Shown here one piece after another: positions 32,175 through 40,190 of a stretch of 45,728 bases of DNA. The translations under genes were made by a program, and so were the position numbers. The stretch is taken from NCBI RefSeq assembly GCF_011038795.1, contig NZ_JAAKDU010000015.1, positions 1 to 45,728 on the forward strand, in the 5' to 3' direction. This DNA is from Streptococcus tangpeifui. Lineage in GTDB: Bacteria; Bacillota; Bacilli; Lactobacillales; Streptococcaceae. The notes beneath the pieces were generated by a model. The model worked only from the letters and a program-made list of their open reading frames with translations, made no database searches and was not told the DNA's origin. How positions within the stretch are numbered: the stretch's first letter is position 1; each line of letters opens with the position of its first letter.

Positions 32175-32597
32175 ATGATTTCAAATGCAGAATGGGAAGT
32201 CCTGCGAGTCGTCTGGACAAAAGGGCAGGTCACCAGTAAACAAATTATCGCTGTTTTGGCTAATAAGAAGGAGTGGTCAGAGTCCACCATCAAAACTTTG
32301 ATCGGCCGTTTAGTTGATAAGGGCATTTTGCTTAGCCGCCGCGAGGGACGCAGCTATCTTTATTGGACTGAAGTATCAGAAGATGATGCAAACCTAGCTT
32401 GCCTGAAAGGAGAGCTGGATAAGATTTGTGTCACCCAGCATACAGACCTTCTGGGAAAATTGCTAGTAGAAACACCTATGACGGCGCAAGATATCAAGAC
32501 GCTGCAGGATATCTTGTCTGCTAAACAGGCCGTTACCGAAGTAACCTGCGACTGCACGCCTGGTCAGTGTCGCTGTCACGAAACTGGTGCAGCCTAA
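32175..32597 (+). CDS. copY: Copper-responsive repressor CopY
   Basis: The 140-residue repressor of the BlaI/CopY family has an N-terminal winged helix (ISNAEWEVLRVVWTKGQVT, KTLIGRLVDKGILLSRREG) and a C-terminal metal site CDCTPGQCRC (C-x-C-x4-C-x-C). Known mechanism: the zinc form binds cop boxes; Cu(I) displaces zinc and the repressor leaves. I choose the ATG at 32175, with AAGGAGGTGG upstream; a GTG at 32166 would start inside this site. It is the first gene of copYAZ and controls its own promoter. Confidence 0.96.
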   Translation: MISNAEWEVLRVVWTKGQVTSKQIIAVLANKKEWSESTIKTLIGRLVDKGILLSRREGRSYLYWTEVSEDDANLACLKGELDKICVTQHTDLLGKLLVETPMTAQDIKTLQDILSAKQAVTEVTCDCTPGQCRCHETGAA

Positions 32598-32621
32598 TCA
32601 ATTAGTAAGGAGGTATTTTTC

Positions 32622-34859
32622 ATGGTTAAAGAAACCTATGTTGTTGATGGAATGGTCTGTGCAGCCTGTGCAGCCACAGTCGAAGGAGCTGTCAAAAAAT
32701 TAAAAGGTATAGAAAGTTGCGCTGTTAATCTAACTACTGAAAAGATGGCAGTGACCTACGATCAGCAACAACTAGATGCTGATCGGATAGCAAAAGCGGT
32801 TGCAGATTCGGGTTACCGTGCCCATGTTTTTGATGAAAAGAAAGATGCCAGCCAAGAAGAGCGAGAGCTAAAGCGCCTTGCTGGTATGAAAGTCCGCTTG
32901 ATTTGGTCTGCAATCTTTACCCTTCCTCTATTATATATATCAATGGGAAGTATGGTGGGACTGCCCCTGCCGCAGATTTTAGATCATCACTCTCATCCAC
33001 TGGTTTTTGTTCTGAGTCAGCTTCTATTAACAGTACCAGTTATGGTATTGGGCTGGCATTTTTACAGATCAGGATTTAAATCTCTGAGCAAGGCCCATCC
33101 TAATATGGATAGCCTAGTTGCAGTAGCAACCAGCGCAGCCTTTCTTTACAGTCTTTATAGCACCTACCATGTGATTTTGGGACATCACCACCACATCCAT
33201 CAACTCTACTTCGAGTCTGTTGCGGTTATTTTGACCCTGATTACTCTCGGAAAGTTTTTTGAAACTCTTTCTAAGGGTCGTACCTCTGAAGCCATTAAAA
33301 AACTCATGCACCTTTCGGCTAAAGAAGCCTTGGTGATCCGAGATAATCAGGAAATACTGCTGCCTATTGAGGAGTTGGTCATTGGCGATCGCGTTTTAGT
33401 TAAACCGGGTGAAAAAATTCCAGTCGACGGTCAAATAGTAACTGGTCAATCCTCAATTGATGAGTCCATGCTGACAGGAGAATCTATCCCTGTTGAAAAA
33501 ACTGTCGGTGATCAAGTTTATGGTGGTTCTATTAATAGTCAGGGAGCTTTAACTGTTCAGGCTGAAAAATTGGGCAAAGATACACTGCTCTCACAGATTA
33601 TTCAGTTAGTGGAGGAGGCGCAAGAAACCAAGGCACCGATTGCCAAAATTGCCGATCAGGTTTCAGGCGTTTTCGTACCGATTGTCATGGGAATCGCCTT
33701 TGTGACAGGTCTGGTTTGGTTCTTCATCGGTGGAGAGTCCTTTACTTTTGCTTTGACTGTGGCCGTTAGTGTTTTAGTGATAGCTTGTCCTTGTGCTCTG
33801 GGGCTGGCAACACCGACTGCAATCATGGTTGGGACAGGCCTGGCAGCTGAACATGGTATTCTTTTCAAATCTGGTGATAGTCTTGAATTAGTTCATCAAG
33901 TTGATACCATTGTTTTTGACAAGACAGGAACGCTGACCCAAGGGAAGCCAGAACTGCTATCGGTTTACAACTATGCAGGCGATTTAGATCAGACATCTTT
34001 ACTGACTGTCATAGCTAGTCTAGAGGCCAATTCTAGTCATCCTATCAGTTCAGCAATCGTTGCTAAGGCTAAAGAAGACCAGCTTCAGTTATTAGATGTA
34101 GAGCAGTTTGAGAACCTAGCTGGTTTTGGACTTAAAGGCCAAATCAATGAGCAAGAATGGTTAATTGGTAATAAAAATCTGATGGAGCAGGCCTCTATTG
34201 ATCTCACCCCAGCTCGCTCTGATTTTGATTTGTTGACACAGCAAGGACAGACCCCAATCTACGCTGCCAGTCAAGGACAGTTAATGGGGTTATTAGGAGT
34301 GGCTGATCAGCTTAAGCCAGACAGTCAAGAAGCTTTGAGCCAGCTTAAAGAACGTGGCTTTGATCTCGTTATGTTAACAGGAGATAATGAGCAAACGGCA
34401 CAAGCTATTGCTCGAAAGGCAGGACTTGACCACGTGATTAGCCAAGTGCTTCCTGATCAAAAAGCCCAAACAATCAGTGATTTACAAGCTCAAGGTAAAA
34501 AAGTCGCCATGGTCGGTGATGGTATCAATGATGCACCAGCTTTAGCAACAGCTGATGTTGGCTTAGCCATGGGGGCTGGGACTGATATCGCTATTGAATC
34601 AGCCGATGTTGTGCTGATGAAGCCTGATTTAATGGACGTTGCTAAGGCCATGACGGTCAGTCAAGCCACCATTAAAACTATTAAGGAAAATCTTTTTTGG
34701 GCTTTTATCTATAATATTTTAGCTATTCCCGTTGCTATGGGTGTGTTGTACTTATTTGGAGGGCCACTTTTGAATCCTATGCTGGCAGGTCTTGCCATGA
34801 GCTTTAGTTCGGTTTCAGTAGTTCTCAATAGTCTTCGATTGAAGTATCGAAAGGTATAA
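32622..34859 (+). CDS. copA: Copper-exporting P1B-type ATPase CopA
   Basis: The 745-residue membrane pump removes Cu(I) from the cytosol. Order: an N-terminal heavy-metal domain with MVCAACAAT (Cys13, Cys16), eight membrane segments, a His-rich loop (LDHHSHP and GHHHHIH between early membrane segments), phosphatase motif TGES, the CPC motif in [14 protein letters not shown], phosphorylation motif [11 protein letters not shown] motif SSHPIS, and [11 protein letters not shown]. Length is normal for a one-domain CopA. It follows copY by 24 bases with AAGGAGG before the start. Confidence 0.96.
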   Translation: MVKETYVVDGMVCAACAATVEGAVKKLKGIESCAVNLTTEKMAVTYDQQQLDADRIAKAVADSGYRAHVFDEKKDASQEERELKRLAGMKVRLIWSAIFTLPLLYISMGSMVGLPLPQILDHHSHPLVFVLSQLLLTVPVMVLGWHFYRSGFKSLSKAHPNMDSLVAVATSAAFLYSLYSTYHVILGHHHHIHQLYFESVAVILTLITLGKFFETLSKGRTSEAIKKLMHLSAKEALVIRDNQEILLPIEELVIGDRVLVKPGEKIPVDGQIVTGQSSIDESMLTGESIPVEKTVGDQVYGGSINSQGALTVQAEKLGKDTLLSQIIQLVEEAQETKAPIAKIADQVSGVFVPIVMGIAFVTGLVWFFIGGESFTFALTVAVSVLVIACPCALGLATPTAIMVGTGLAAEHGILFKSGDSLELVHQVDTIVFDKTGTLTQGKPELLSVYNYAGDLDQTSLLTVIASLEANSSHPISSAIVAKAKEDQLQLLDVEQFENLAGFGLKGQINEQEWLIGNKNLMEQASIDLTPARSDFDLLTQQGQTPIYAASQGQLMGLLGVADQLKPDSQEALSQLKERGFDLVMLTGDNEQTAQAIARKAGLDHVISQVLPDQKAQTISDLQAQGKKVAMVGDGINDAPALATADVGLAMGAGTDIAIESADVVLMKPDLMDVAKAMTVSQATIKTIKENLFWAFIYNILAIPVAMGVLYLFGGPLLNPMLAGLAMSFSSVSVVLNSLRLKYRKV

Positions 34860-35035
34860 TATAGAAGAACGGTTATAAGTTATAATCATCAGAGCAGACA
34901 TCATCAATCGAAAAAAGCTATTTTGGACTCTTCTTCTAAATTTCGGCTTCTTTGAAACTTTGATGATTCTTCAGTAACTTGTCTATTTTCTCTTGAATCG
35001 CTTAACAGCTTAATATCTTATAAAAGGAGTTTATT

Positions 35036-35239
35036 ATGTCAAAAATCTATCAAGTATCAGGAATGAAATGTGATGGCTGTGCTAAAACAGTCACTGACAA
35101 ACTTTCAGCAGTTAAAGGCGTCGAATCAGCTACTGTTGATCTTGAAAAAAATCAGGTCACCATCGAAGGAAAAGCTTGGAAATGGTCGCTGAAGCACGCT
35201 TTGAAAGGGACCAACTACCAATTAGGTCGTGAAGTTTAA
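35036..35239 (+). CDS. copZ: Copper chaperone CopZ
   Basis: The 67-residue cytosolic chaperone carries Cu(I) to CopA or CopY. It is a single heavy-metal-associated fold: YQVSGMKCDGCAKTVTDKL with the copper-binding Cys-x-x-Cys, then VKGVESATVDLEKNQVTIEG. AAAGGAG precedes the ATG. It is separated from copA by 176 bases holding no gene, so it may be partly transcribed on its own, though the order copYAZ is the known operon of mutans streptococci and enterococci. Confidence 0.94.
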   Translation: MSKIYQVSGMKCDGCAKTVTDKLSAVKGVESATVDLEKNQVTIEGKAWKWSLKHALKGTNYQLGREV

Positions 35240-35317
35240 TTCTCGTAGCAAATATTTGGCAAAGTCATCTTTTTCCGTTAGAATGACACTATAATCAAAA
35301 GAAATGGAGATCTAATT

Positions 35318-35632
35318 ATGGCAGAAGTCGTAACAGATAACACCTTTGAAGAAGAAACAGCCCAAGGTCTTGTCCTTGTAGATTTTTGGGCAACATGGTG
35401 CGGCCCTTGTCGCATGCAATCACCAATCTTGGAGCAAATGTCTGAAGAGTATGATGAAGACGAGTTGCGCGTGCTTAAAATGGACGTTGATGAAAATCCT
35501 GAAACAGCTCGTAAATTTGGCATCATGTCAATTCCTACCCTCCTCTTCAAAAAAGATGGTCAAGTGGTCAAACAAGTAGCAGGTGTCCACACTAAAGATC
35601 AAATTAAACAAATTATAGCTGAAGTAGGATAA
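35318..35632 (+). CDS. trxA: Thioredoxin
   Basis: The 104-residue cytosolic disulfide reductant has the active site WATWCGPCRM (Cys-Gly-Pro-Cys), VLKMDVDENPETARKFGI, and the cis-proline in SIPTLLFKKDGQ. Full length and typical sequence. TATAAT about 30 bases and GGAGA about 9 bases upstream suggest its own promoter and ribosome site. A hairpin with T-run follows. Confidence 0.96.
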   Translation: MAEVVTDNTFEEETAQGLVLVDFWATWCGPCRMQSPILEQMSEEYDEDELRVLKMDVDENPETARKFGIMSIPTLLFKKDGQVVKQVAGVHTKDQIKQIIAEVG

Positions 35633-35633
35633 C

Positions 35634-35668
35634 TAAAAGGCAGCGTTCCCGTAAGGTTCGCTGTTTTT
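35634..35668 (+). terminator. Terminator of trxA
   Basis: CAGCG and CGCTG pair around a loop of about 13 bases, with TTTTT following; moderate strength. Confidence 0.6.
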
Positions 35669-35770
35669 GCTGAGTGTTGCAAGTAGAATATCTATAGATA
35701 TTAGGTATCTAATTTTGGTTAGCCAAACTACTACACTACATAAAAGTAATATAGTTAAGGAGTAGAAAAA

Positions 35771-36817
35771 ATGAAGACTGCTATTTTTGAAAAAGCCGGT
35801 CAAATGATCGTTGAAGACGCACCAATGCCAACAATTCAGGCTGCTGATGATGCCATTATTAAAATTGTTCGTGCTTGTGTTTGTGGTTCGGATCTCTGGT
35901 CATACTCACACGGCGATGAACGCGAAGAACGCTCTGTAAACAGTGGTCACGAGGCACTTGGCATCGTCCAAGAAGTAGGACCTGATGTCATTAATGTCAA
36001 ACCGGGTGATTTTGTTATCGTACCATTTACCCATGGCTGTGGCGAATGTGATGCTTGTCGTTCTGGATTTGATGGGACCTGTGATAACCATCCAGCACCA
36101 ACTAACTGGGGCGGCGGTTTTCAATCTGAATATCTTCGCTTCCACTATGCTAACTGGGCTCTCATCAAGATCCCTGGTCAGCCATCAGACTATTCAGAAG
36201 GCATGATTAAGTCACTTTTGACTCTTGCTGACGTTATGCCAACAGGCTACCACGCAGCACGAGTGGCTCGTGTCGCTCCCGGTGATAGGGTTGTCGTTAT
36301 TGGTGATGGTGCTGTTGGTCAATGTGCGGTTATTGCTGCTAAAATGCGCGGAGCTTCCCAGATTGTCCTGATGAGCCGTCATGAGGATCGTCAACAAATG
36401 GCCTTGTCTTCCGGTGCAACTGCTGTTGTTGCTGAACGCGGAGAAGAAGGTATTGCTAAGGTTCGCGAAATTCTTGGCGGCGGGGCAGATGTTGCTCTGG
36501 AATGTGTCGGTACAGAAGGGGCACTTGAGCAAGCTCTCGGTGTCCTGCATAATGGCGGCCGTATCGGCGCTGTCGGCGTGCCCCATTATGGCGATCATCG
36601 CATCGGTTCGACTTTTGCTCAAAACATCTCAATCGCAGGTGGCTCAGCTTCTGTTACAACCTATGACAAACAAATCTTGCTCAAGGCTGTTTTGGATGGC
36701 GACATCAATCCAGGTAAAGTTTTTACAAACACCTATAGCCTAGATGACATTAACCAAGCTTATCAAGATATGGCGGATCGCAAAACTGTTAAATCAATGC
36801 TGGTAGTAGCAGAATAA
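35771..36817 (+). CDS. Zinc-dependent alcohol dehydrogenase family protein
   Basis: The 348-residue cytosolic medium-chain dehydrogenase/reductase has the catalytic zinc ligands in VCGSDLWSYS and SGHEALGIV, the structural zinc lobe with four cysteines (GCGECDACRSGFDGTC), and the dinucleotide motif VIGDGAVGQ followed by a Rossmann fold. Substrate is unknown; relatives reduce aldehydes or oxidise short alcohols. AAGGAG precedes the start. It lies between trxA and the converging yjdF gene. In S. mutans a similar gene also lies near trx and mutY, from memory. Confidence 0.9.
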   Translation: MKTAIFEKAGQMIVEDAPMPTIQAADDAIIKIVRACVCGSDLWSYSHGDEREERSVNSGHEALGIVQEVGPDVINVKPGDFVIVPFTHGCGECDACRSGFDGTCDNHPAPTNWGGGFQSEYLRFHYANWALIKIPGQPSDYSEGMIKSLLTLADVMPTGYHAARVARVAPGDRVVVIGDGAVGQCAVIAAKMRGASQIVLMSRHEDRQQMALSSGATAVVAERGEEGIAKVREILGGGADVALECVGTEGALEQALGVLHNGGRIGAVGVPHYGDHRIGSTFAQNISIAGGSASVTTYDKQILLKAVLDGDINPGKVFTNTYSLDDINQAYQDMADRKTVKSMLVVAE

Positions 36818-36825
36818 AACAAAAG

Positions 36826-36850
36826 GAACCTCTTTGATAAGGTTCCTCAC
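36826..36850 (-). terminator. Terminator of yjdF
   Basis: On the minus strand AGGAACCT and AGGTTCCT form an 8-bp stem followed by TTTGTTTT. It lies between the two converging genes. Confidence 0.75.
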
Positions 36851-36862
36851 AGGGACGCTAAA

Positions 36863-37291
36863 TCAGTGTCCTTTTTTCTTTTGCCGGCGCTTTTCCTGCT
36901 TGAGCTGAAACTGTCTCTCCTTATATTCCTGCCGCTTTTGCCGTTTGGAGGCTTTCTTTTCCAGTTTCAGCAGCTCATGACTAGCCTGCATGGCATGTTG
37001 AGCCTTAGAGGATAGCGCAGGCTGTTTCAGCTGCTTGCTAATTTCTCTTTGCATTCGCTTAGGATTGATGGATTTATGCACAAGAGATGTATCTGGTTCG
37101 TCACTGACTAAGCCCAGCCTTTCTTGTTTTTGCATCAATTCAGTCAAGTGACGATAGACAAAATCAAGTATTTCGCTGTCCTTGGGCTCCTTGCCAAAGG
37201 GATAGCGAAAGGCTTGGTAGCCAAGCTGTTTGTCCTGATATTCAACCAAACCAAACCAGAAACCGCCGTCAAAAAATACTGTCATTTTCAT
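36863..37291 (-). CDS. yjdF: YjdF family protein (DUF2992)
   Basis: The 142-residue protein matches the YjdF/DUF2992 family: MKMTVFFDGGFWFGLVEYQD, then EILDFVYRHL, a conserved KSINPKRMQREISKQLK block, and a very basic coiled C-terminus (KRQEYKERQFQLKQEKRRQK). Its biochemical role is unknown; in many Firmicutes the gene follows the yjdF riboswitch that senses azaaromatic compounds. I choose the ATG at 37291 (GGAGG six bases upstream). A second in-frame ATG at 37426, also with GGAGA upstream, would add 45 residues encoded by the structured leader, which do not resemble the family. Confidence 0.88.
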   Translation of the reverse strand: MKMTVFFDGGFWFGLVEYQDKQLGYQAFRYPFGKEPKDSEILDFVYRHLTELMQKQERLGLVSDEPDTSLVHKSINPKRMQREISKQLKQPALSSKAQHAMQASHELLKLEKKASKRQKRQEYKERQFQLKQEKRRQKKKGH

Positions 37292-37510
37292 GCCAGCCCT
37301 CCAAAAATGATAAATATTTTGATAAGGGACGACCGGAGGGAAGGTTACTGACACTTGTTGAAGATAAACAAAAGCAATGACCATGCATGATGGCTGCCTA
37401 ATGCTGGAAATTTCCAGTCCTGACATGCCAGCTCTCCAAGTTGATCATTCCGCAAGTGCGTGCAGACTACCCAACTGCACCTGTGTTTTTATATCAATAG
37501 GGTTATTATA
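37292..37510 (-). promoter_or_regulatory. Promoter and structured leader of yjdF, candidate yjdF riboswitch
   Basis: An extended -10 (TGCTATAAT, TATAAT at 37505-37510) is followed by about 200 untranslated bases. Hairpins include GTGCAG/CTGCAC (37460-37480, loop TTGGGTAGT) and the palindrome CTGGAAATTTCCAG (37404-37417). The sequence GGAGAGCTGGCATG (37424-37437) recurs as GGAGGGCTGGCATG at the real start (37289-37302). Leader length and gene partner fit the yjdF motif RNA, but I cannot confirm the consensus by eye. Confidence 0.55.
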
Positions 37511-37644
37511 GCACTTTAAGTCTGCACCTGCTCAAAGGTTTCAATCATTATGTTTTTTTGCGTTCGACTGACACTCGCAAATGACTTTTTATTTTGATAC
37601 AGTTAAGACAATGACTAGTGTTCAGAAAGGATGAAGGTTATGTT

Positions 37645-38150
37645 ATGGATGGGAAAAAGAGTTTTCTTGAGCGACATGAATGGATTGGAATTATAGTAGA
37701 TTGGGTGATATTTTTGGAAACGACTATTGTCTTAGGGGGTATCTTGTCTCAAGTCCTAAAAGATGGTGATTATTTTATTCCAATACTTGCTCTTCTAGTG
37801 GTCCCCATTTTTAGCTTTTATGTCAATATTCTTCGCCCGTCTAAAAGTGAACGGCTAAAGGAGTGGAAGGGTTATTTCTCGGGAAATGGTTTCTTCGCTT
37901 TGATTATCTGGGGCTGTCACTAGACGATTGGCCTCTATGGCAAATACAGACTGGCACAAGGTCCTGTCTGGAAGATGGGGCCAAGAAAGCTGTGCCTATG
38001 TTTGTCCTTGAAGGAGCGGTAACAGGCCTCTGGTTTCTCCTGGCCTATATCAGTAAAAAATACAATTGGCAAACGACTAAGTCACAACCAACTGATGAGC
38101 AAGAAGTGGCTATTATCGAAATAGCTACGAAAAACCGAAAAAAGGGCTGA
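37645..38150 (+). pseudogene. Frameshifted small membrane protein gene
   Basis: The first part (to 37923) encodes an N-terminus with two strong membrane segments (IGIIVDWVIFLETTIVLGG and FIPILALLVVPIFSFYV), then stops in FFALIIWG. A second frame (from about 37905 to 38150) continues with LDDWPLWQ, then KKAVPMFVLEGAVTGLWFLL, another membrane segment, and a charged tail (YISKKYNW onward). The two halves look like one protein of about 165 residues broken by a frameshift near 37905-37925. The family is not recognised. A sequencing error or recent mutation is equally possible. Confidence 0.55.
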
Positions 38151-38176
38151 GCTCCAGTGGAGCCAGTCCTTTTGCA
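38140..38176 (+). terminator. Terminator between the frameshifted gene and mutY
   Basis: AAAAGGGCTG-GCTCC and GGAGC-CAGTCCTTTT form an interrupted stem ending in TTTT. It is near symmetrical, so it may serve both converging genes. Confidence 0.7.
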
Positions 38177-38212
38177 TGGTCAGAATTCAGTACATTAAGT
38201 TGCTTGTCCCAT

Positions 38213-39373
38213 CTATTCTTGTACCTTCTCAAAGGCGTCAATCATTTTTTTCTGAGGTGTCGCCATAGGAAAATGCTCAAAGTCCTCAGGGGCTACCCAG
38301 CGGAGCTCACGCGAGCTAGAAAACTGGGCTTTCCCAACTTTTCCAGCTATGAGCTGGACCTGCCATTTTTGGTGGCTAAAGGTGTGCTTGACCAAGGGAT
38401 AGTTGGTTTCTTGCCAGACAGGATTGATTTGGTAATCGTCCTCGAAAACCTTTAGCAATGAAAGGCTGTCCAGGACCTGGTTGTCAGTTTTGTCGAAGAG
38501 TGATAGTTGTTTCCCCACCAGCTGAGTCTCCATGATGGGGAAGGACCAAAAGCCAGCCAAGAGACCATCTTTTTGGTTTTTCTCAAGGAGAAATTCGCCC
38601 TTGTCATTTTGGATAACAAAAGCTTGTAAAGTCATGGGTTTTGGCTTTTTCTTAGGCAATTTAATCGGATATTTATCATAGGTGCCGTGCAGGTAAGCGG
38701 CATTAAAAGCTCGGATGGGGCTCTCGTCAGGTCTGGGATTTTTAGCCGATTCAATATCCGTTCCTAGGTCCATCAGAGCCTGATTGAAATCTCCAGGACG
38801 CTTGGGATCAATCAGCTCTTCCATAATGGCTTGGAAGAGCTTACGATTACTGGGATTGCCGATATCATAATCCACCTCGAAAAGACGGGCTATGACGCGC
38901 ATAACATTACCATCAACGGCAGGCTCTGGTAAATCAAAAGCAATACTGGCAATAGCCCCTGCAGTATAAGGGCCAATCCCCTTTAGGGAGGCAATCTCAT
39001 CATAGCTCTTCGGAAATTCTCCGTCGAAGTTCCCCACGATCTGCTGGGCTGCTACCTGCATATTACGAACACGAGAGTAATATCCTAGCCCCTCCCAAGC
39101 CTTGAGCAATCGCTCTTCGGGAGCACTCGCTAGATCGTCTACAGTCGGGAACAAGTCCAAAAAGCGTTGGTAATAAGGAATTACTGTCTGAACTTGAGTT
39201 TGTTGCAGCATAGTCTCTGAAATCCAAATGTAGTAAGGATTCTTTGTTCGTCTCCAAGGTAGGTCGCGTTTTTCTCTGTCGTACCAATCTAGGAGGGTTC
39301 GTCTAAAGGCGAAAATCGTAGGTTGATCCCACATCTCAATACCAAAATCACGTAAATTCAGCTTTTTCTTCAT
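38213..39373 (-). CDS. mutY: Adenine DNA glycosylase MutY, lacking the iron-sulfur cluster
   Basis: The 386-residue repair enzyme removes adenine paired with 8-oxoguanine. It shows RDLPWRRTKNPYYIWISE, MLQQTQVQTVIPYY, the helix-hairpin-helix LKGIGPYTAGAIASIAF with catalytic Asp in PAVDGNVMRV, and a C-terminal MutT-like domain (about 230-386) that reads 8-oxoG. After QALMDLGTDI the four cysteines that bind [4Fe-4S] in most MutY proteins are missing (SAKNPRPDESPIRAF instead). Such clusterless MutY proteins are known in lactic acid bacteria, so this is a lineage trait, not decay. It diverges from the RYKNGD micro-ORF unit, whose promoter starts 46 bases away. Confidence 0.95.
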   Translation of the reverse strand: MKKKLNLRDFGIEMWDQPTIFAFRRTLLDWYDREKRDLPWRRTKNPYYIWISETMLQQTQVQTVIPYYQRFLDLFPTVDDLASAPEERLLKAWEGLGYYSRVRNMQVAAQQIVGNFDGEFPKSYDEIASLKGIGPYTAGAIASIAFDLPEPAVDGNVMRVIARLFEVDYDIGNPSNRKLFQAIMEELIDPKRPGDFNQALMDLGTDIESAKNPRPDESPIRAFNAAYLHGTYDKYPIKLPKKKPKPMTLQAFVIQNDKGEFLLEKNQKDGLLAGFWSFPIMETQLVGKQLSLFDKTDNQVLDSLSLLKVFEDDYQINPVWQETNYPLVKHTFSHQKWQVQLIAGKVGKAQFSSSRELRWVAPEDFEHFPMATPQKKMIDAFEKVQE

Positions 39374-39418
39374 AGGAAAAATTATAACAAAAATATTAAC
39401 TAAAAAAGCAATAAAAGC

Positions 39419-39447
39419 TTGACAAAAGAAAACGCTTACAATATAAT
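39419..39447 (+). promoter_or_regulatory. Consensus promoter with cre site ahead of the RYKNGD micro-ORFs
   Basis: TTGACA (39419-39424) and TATAAT (39442-39447), both exact consensus, are 17 bases apart. The spacer contains AGAAAACGCTTACA (39427-39440), matching the cre consensus TGWNANCGNTNWCA at 13 of 14 positions. A very strong promoter repressed by CcpA on preferred sugars is the simplest reading. Confidence 0.85.
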
Positions 39448-39490
39448 AAGAGTGTAAACAAGATAAGACTTAATCAAGGAGGAATTCTCT

Positions 39491-39538
39491 ATGATTAGAC
39501 AAAACATTTCAAGGTACAAGAACGGTGACAGGCCTTAG
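39491..39538 (+). CDS. RYKNGD micro-ORF 1
   Basis: A 15-residue peptide, MIRQNISRYKNGDRP, starts eight bases after AAGGAGG. Asn5, Ser7 and RYKNGD at residues 8-13 are shared with the three frames that follow, in exactly the same register. It is the first gene after the consensus promoter (39419-39447). There is no double-glycine leader or hydrophobic segment, so it is not an ordinary bacteriocin or secreted signal. I do not recognise the family. It may be a regulatory leader peptide, a RiPP precursor or a small effector. Confidence 0.7.
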   Translation: MIRQNISRYKNGDRP

Positions 39539-39618
39539 ACGGTAGGCAAAAAAAGATTAATTTTACAGTAAGTATTGTCACTAGTTCGTATGAGATATTG
39601 TGTTAAGTGGTGAAAGAA

Positions 39619-39702
39619 ATGATTAACATGAATAAATCTCGGTACAAAAATGGAGACAGTCGTTTTAATGAAAATAAGCAAAATTATTCGATCCATGGTT
39701 GA
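39619..39702 (+). CDS. RYKNGD micro-ORF 2
   Basis: A 27-residue peptide, the longest of the four, begins MINMNKSRYKNGDSRF and ends NYSIHG, with a polar Asn/Lys-rich middle. GTGGTG lies about seven bases before the ATG, a weaker ribosome site than in the other three. RYKNGD again occupies residues 8-13 with Asn5 and Ser7. Codons for the motif differ from the other copies (CGG TAC AAA AAT GGA GAC), so the conservation is at protein level. The 80 bases separating it from micro-ORF 1 are AT-rich without a further frame. Confidence 0.7.
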   Translation: MINMNKSRYKNGDSRFNENKQNYSIHG

Positions 39703-39817
39703 TTACTCGTTTTAGTTTGAGAAAAAGTGATAAGAAAATTTTTAAAGTGAAGCTCACAGTCCTAACAGTAGTTAATCATCAGTTTTTAAAACTTGCCAAA
39801 GTGTCGGAGGAAGGCTT

Positions 39818-39880
39818 ATGTTGAAGTTTAACCTGAGTCGTTATAAAAATGGAGATAACTTAAGCTGTCGTCTAAAATAG
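39818..39880 (+). CDS. RYKNGD micro-ORF 3
   Basis: The 20-residue peptide MLKFNLSRYKNGDNLSCRLK is preceded by CGGAGGAAGGCTT, a strong ribosome site. RYKNGD sits at residues 8-13, with Asn5-Leu6-Ser7 before it. It has the only cysteine of the family (Cys17). The first four residues (MLKF) resemble those of micro-ORF 4 (MLKM), so these two are the closest pair. A ribosome site followed by ATG TAA (39884-39903) lies right behind it. Confidence 0.72.
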   Translation: MLKFNLSRYKNGDNLSCRLK

Positions 39881-40039
39881 CTTAAGGGGTGAAACCGATG
39901 TAATATTAATAGTTTATACTTAATGAAGACCCGATGTAAGCTTAGTTTGTAGGTGAGATGCTTGTCAGAAAGCCAGTATAACTAAGAAATAGATTTCTTC
40001 GTAGAGTGTCATGTTAAATATTGTTGAAGAGGTGGTCTT

Positions 40040-40093
40040 ATGCTAAAGATGAATTTAGGTCGTTATAAAAACGGAGATACTGAGTTACTTTAA
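40040..40093 (+). CDS. RYKNGD micro-ORF 4
   Basis: The 17-residue peptide MLKMNLGRYKNGDTELL is preceded by GAGGTGG four bases before the ATG. RYKNGD occupies residues 8-13; Ser7 is replaced by Gly. It is the last member before the terminator at 40151-40190. A ten-codon frame (40121-40153, MPVTESEIET) follows but its ribosome site is too close to the ATG and it lacks the motif, so it is not counted. Confidence 0.72.
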   Translation: MLKMNLGRYKNGDTELL

Positions 40094-40150
40094 CCTCCTT
40101 ATGAGAAAATGAAAGGTGTGATGCCAGTGACTGAAAGTGAAATAGAAACG

Positions 40151-40190
40151 TAGAATCCGATTCTAAGCGTGCAAGAATCGGATTTTTTTG
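40151..40190 (+). terminator. Terminator of the RYKNGD unit (copy 1 of a duplicated terminator)
   Basis: AATCCGATTCT and AGAATCGGATT form a perfect 11-bp stem with loop AAGCGTGCA, followed by TTTTTTT. The same 40-base block recurs at 41081-41120 with one difference (C to T, giving a G-U pair). The following 340 bases (40191-40529) are AT-rich with no gene. Confidence 0.92.

Noticed and set aside
37863..38150. Second half of the frameshifted gene as an independent gene
   Set aside because: No ribosome site precedes its first ATG, and its content continues the membrane protein of the first half.
40121..40153. Ten-codon frame MPVTESEIET as a fifth array member
   Set aside because: It lacks RYKNGD, its ribosome site is only two bases from the ATG, and its stop lies in the terminator.
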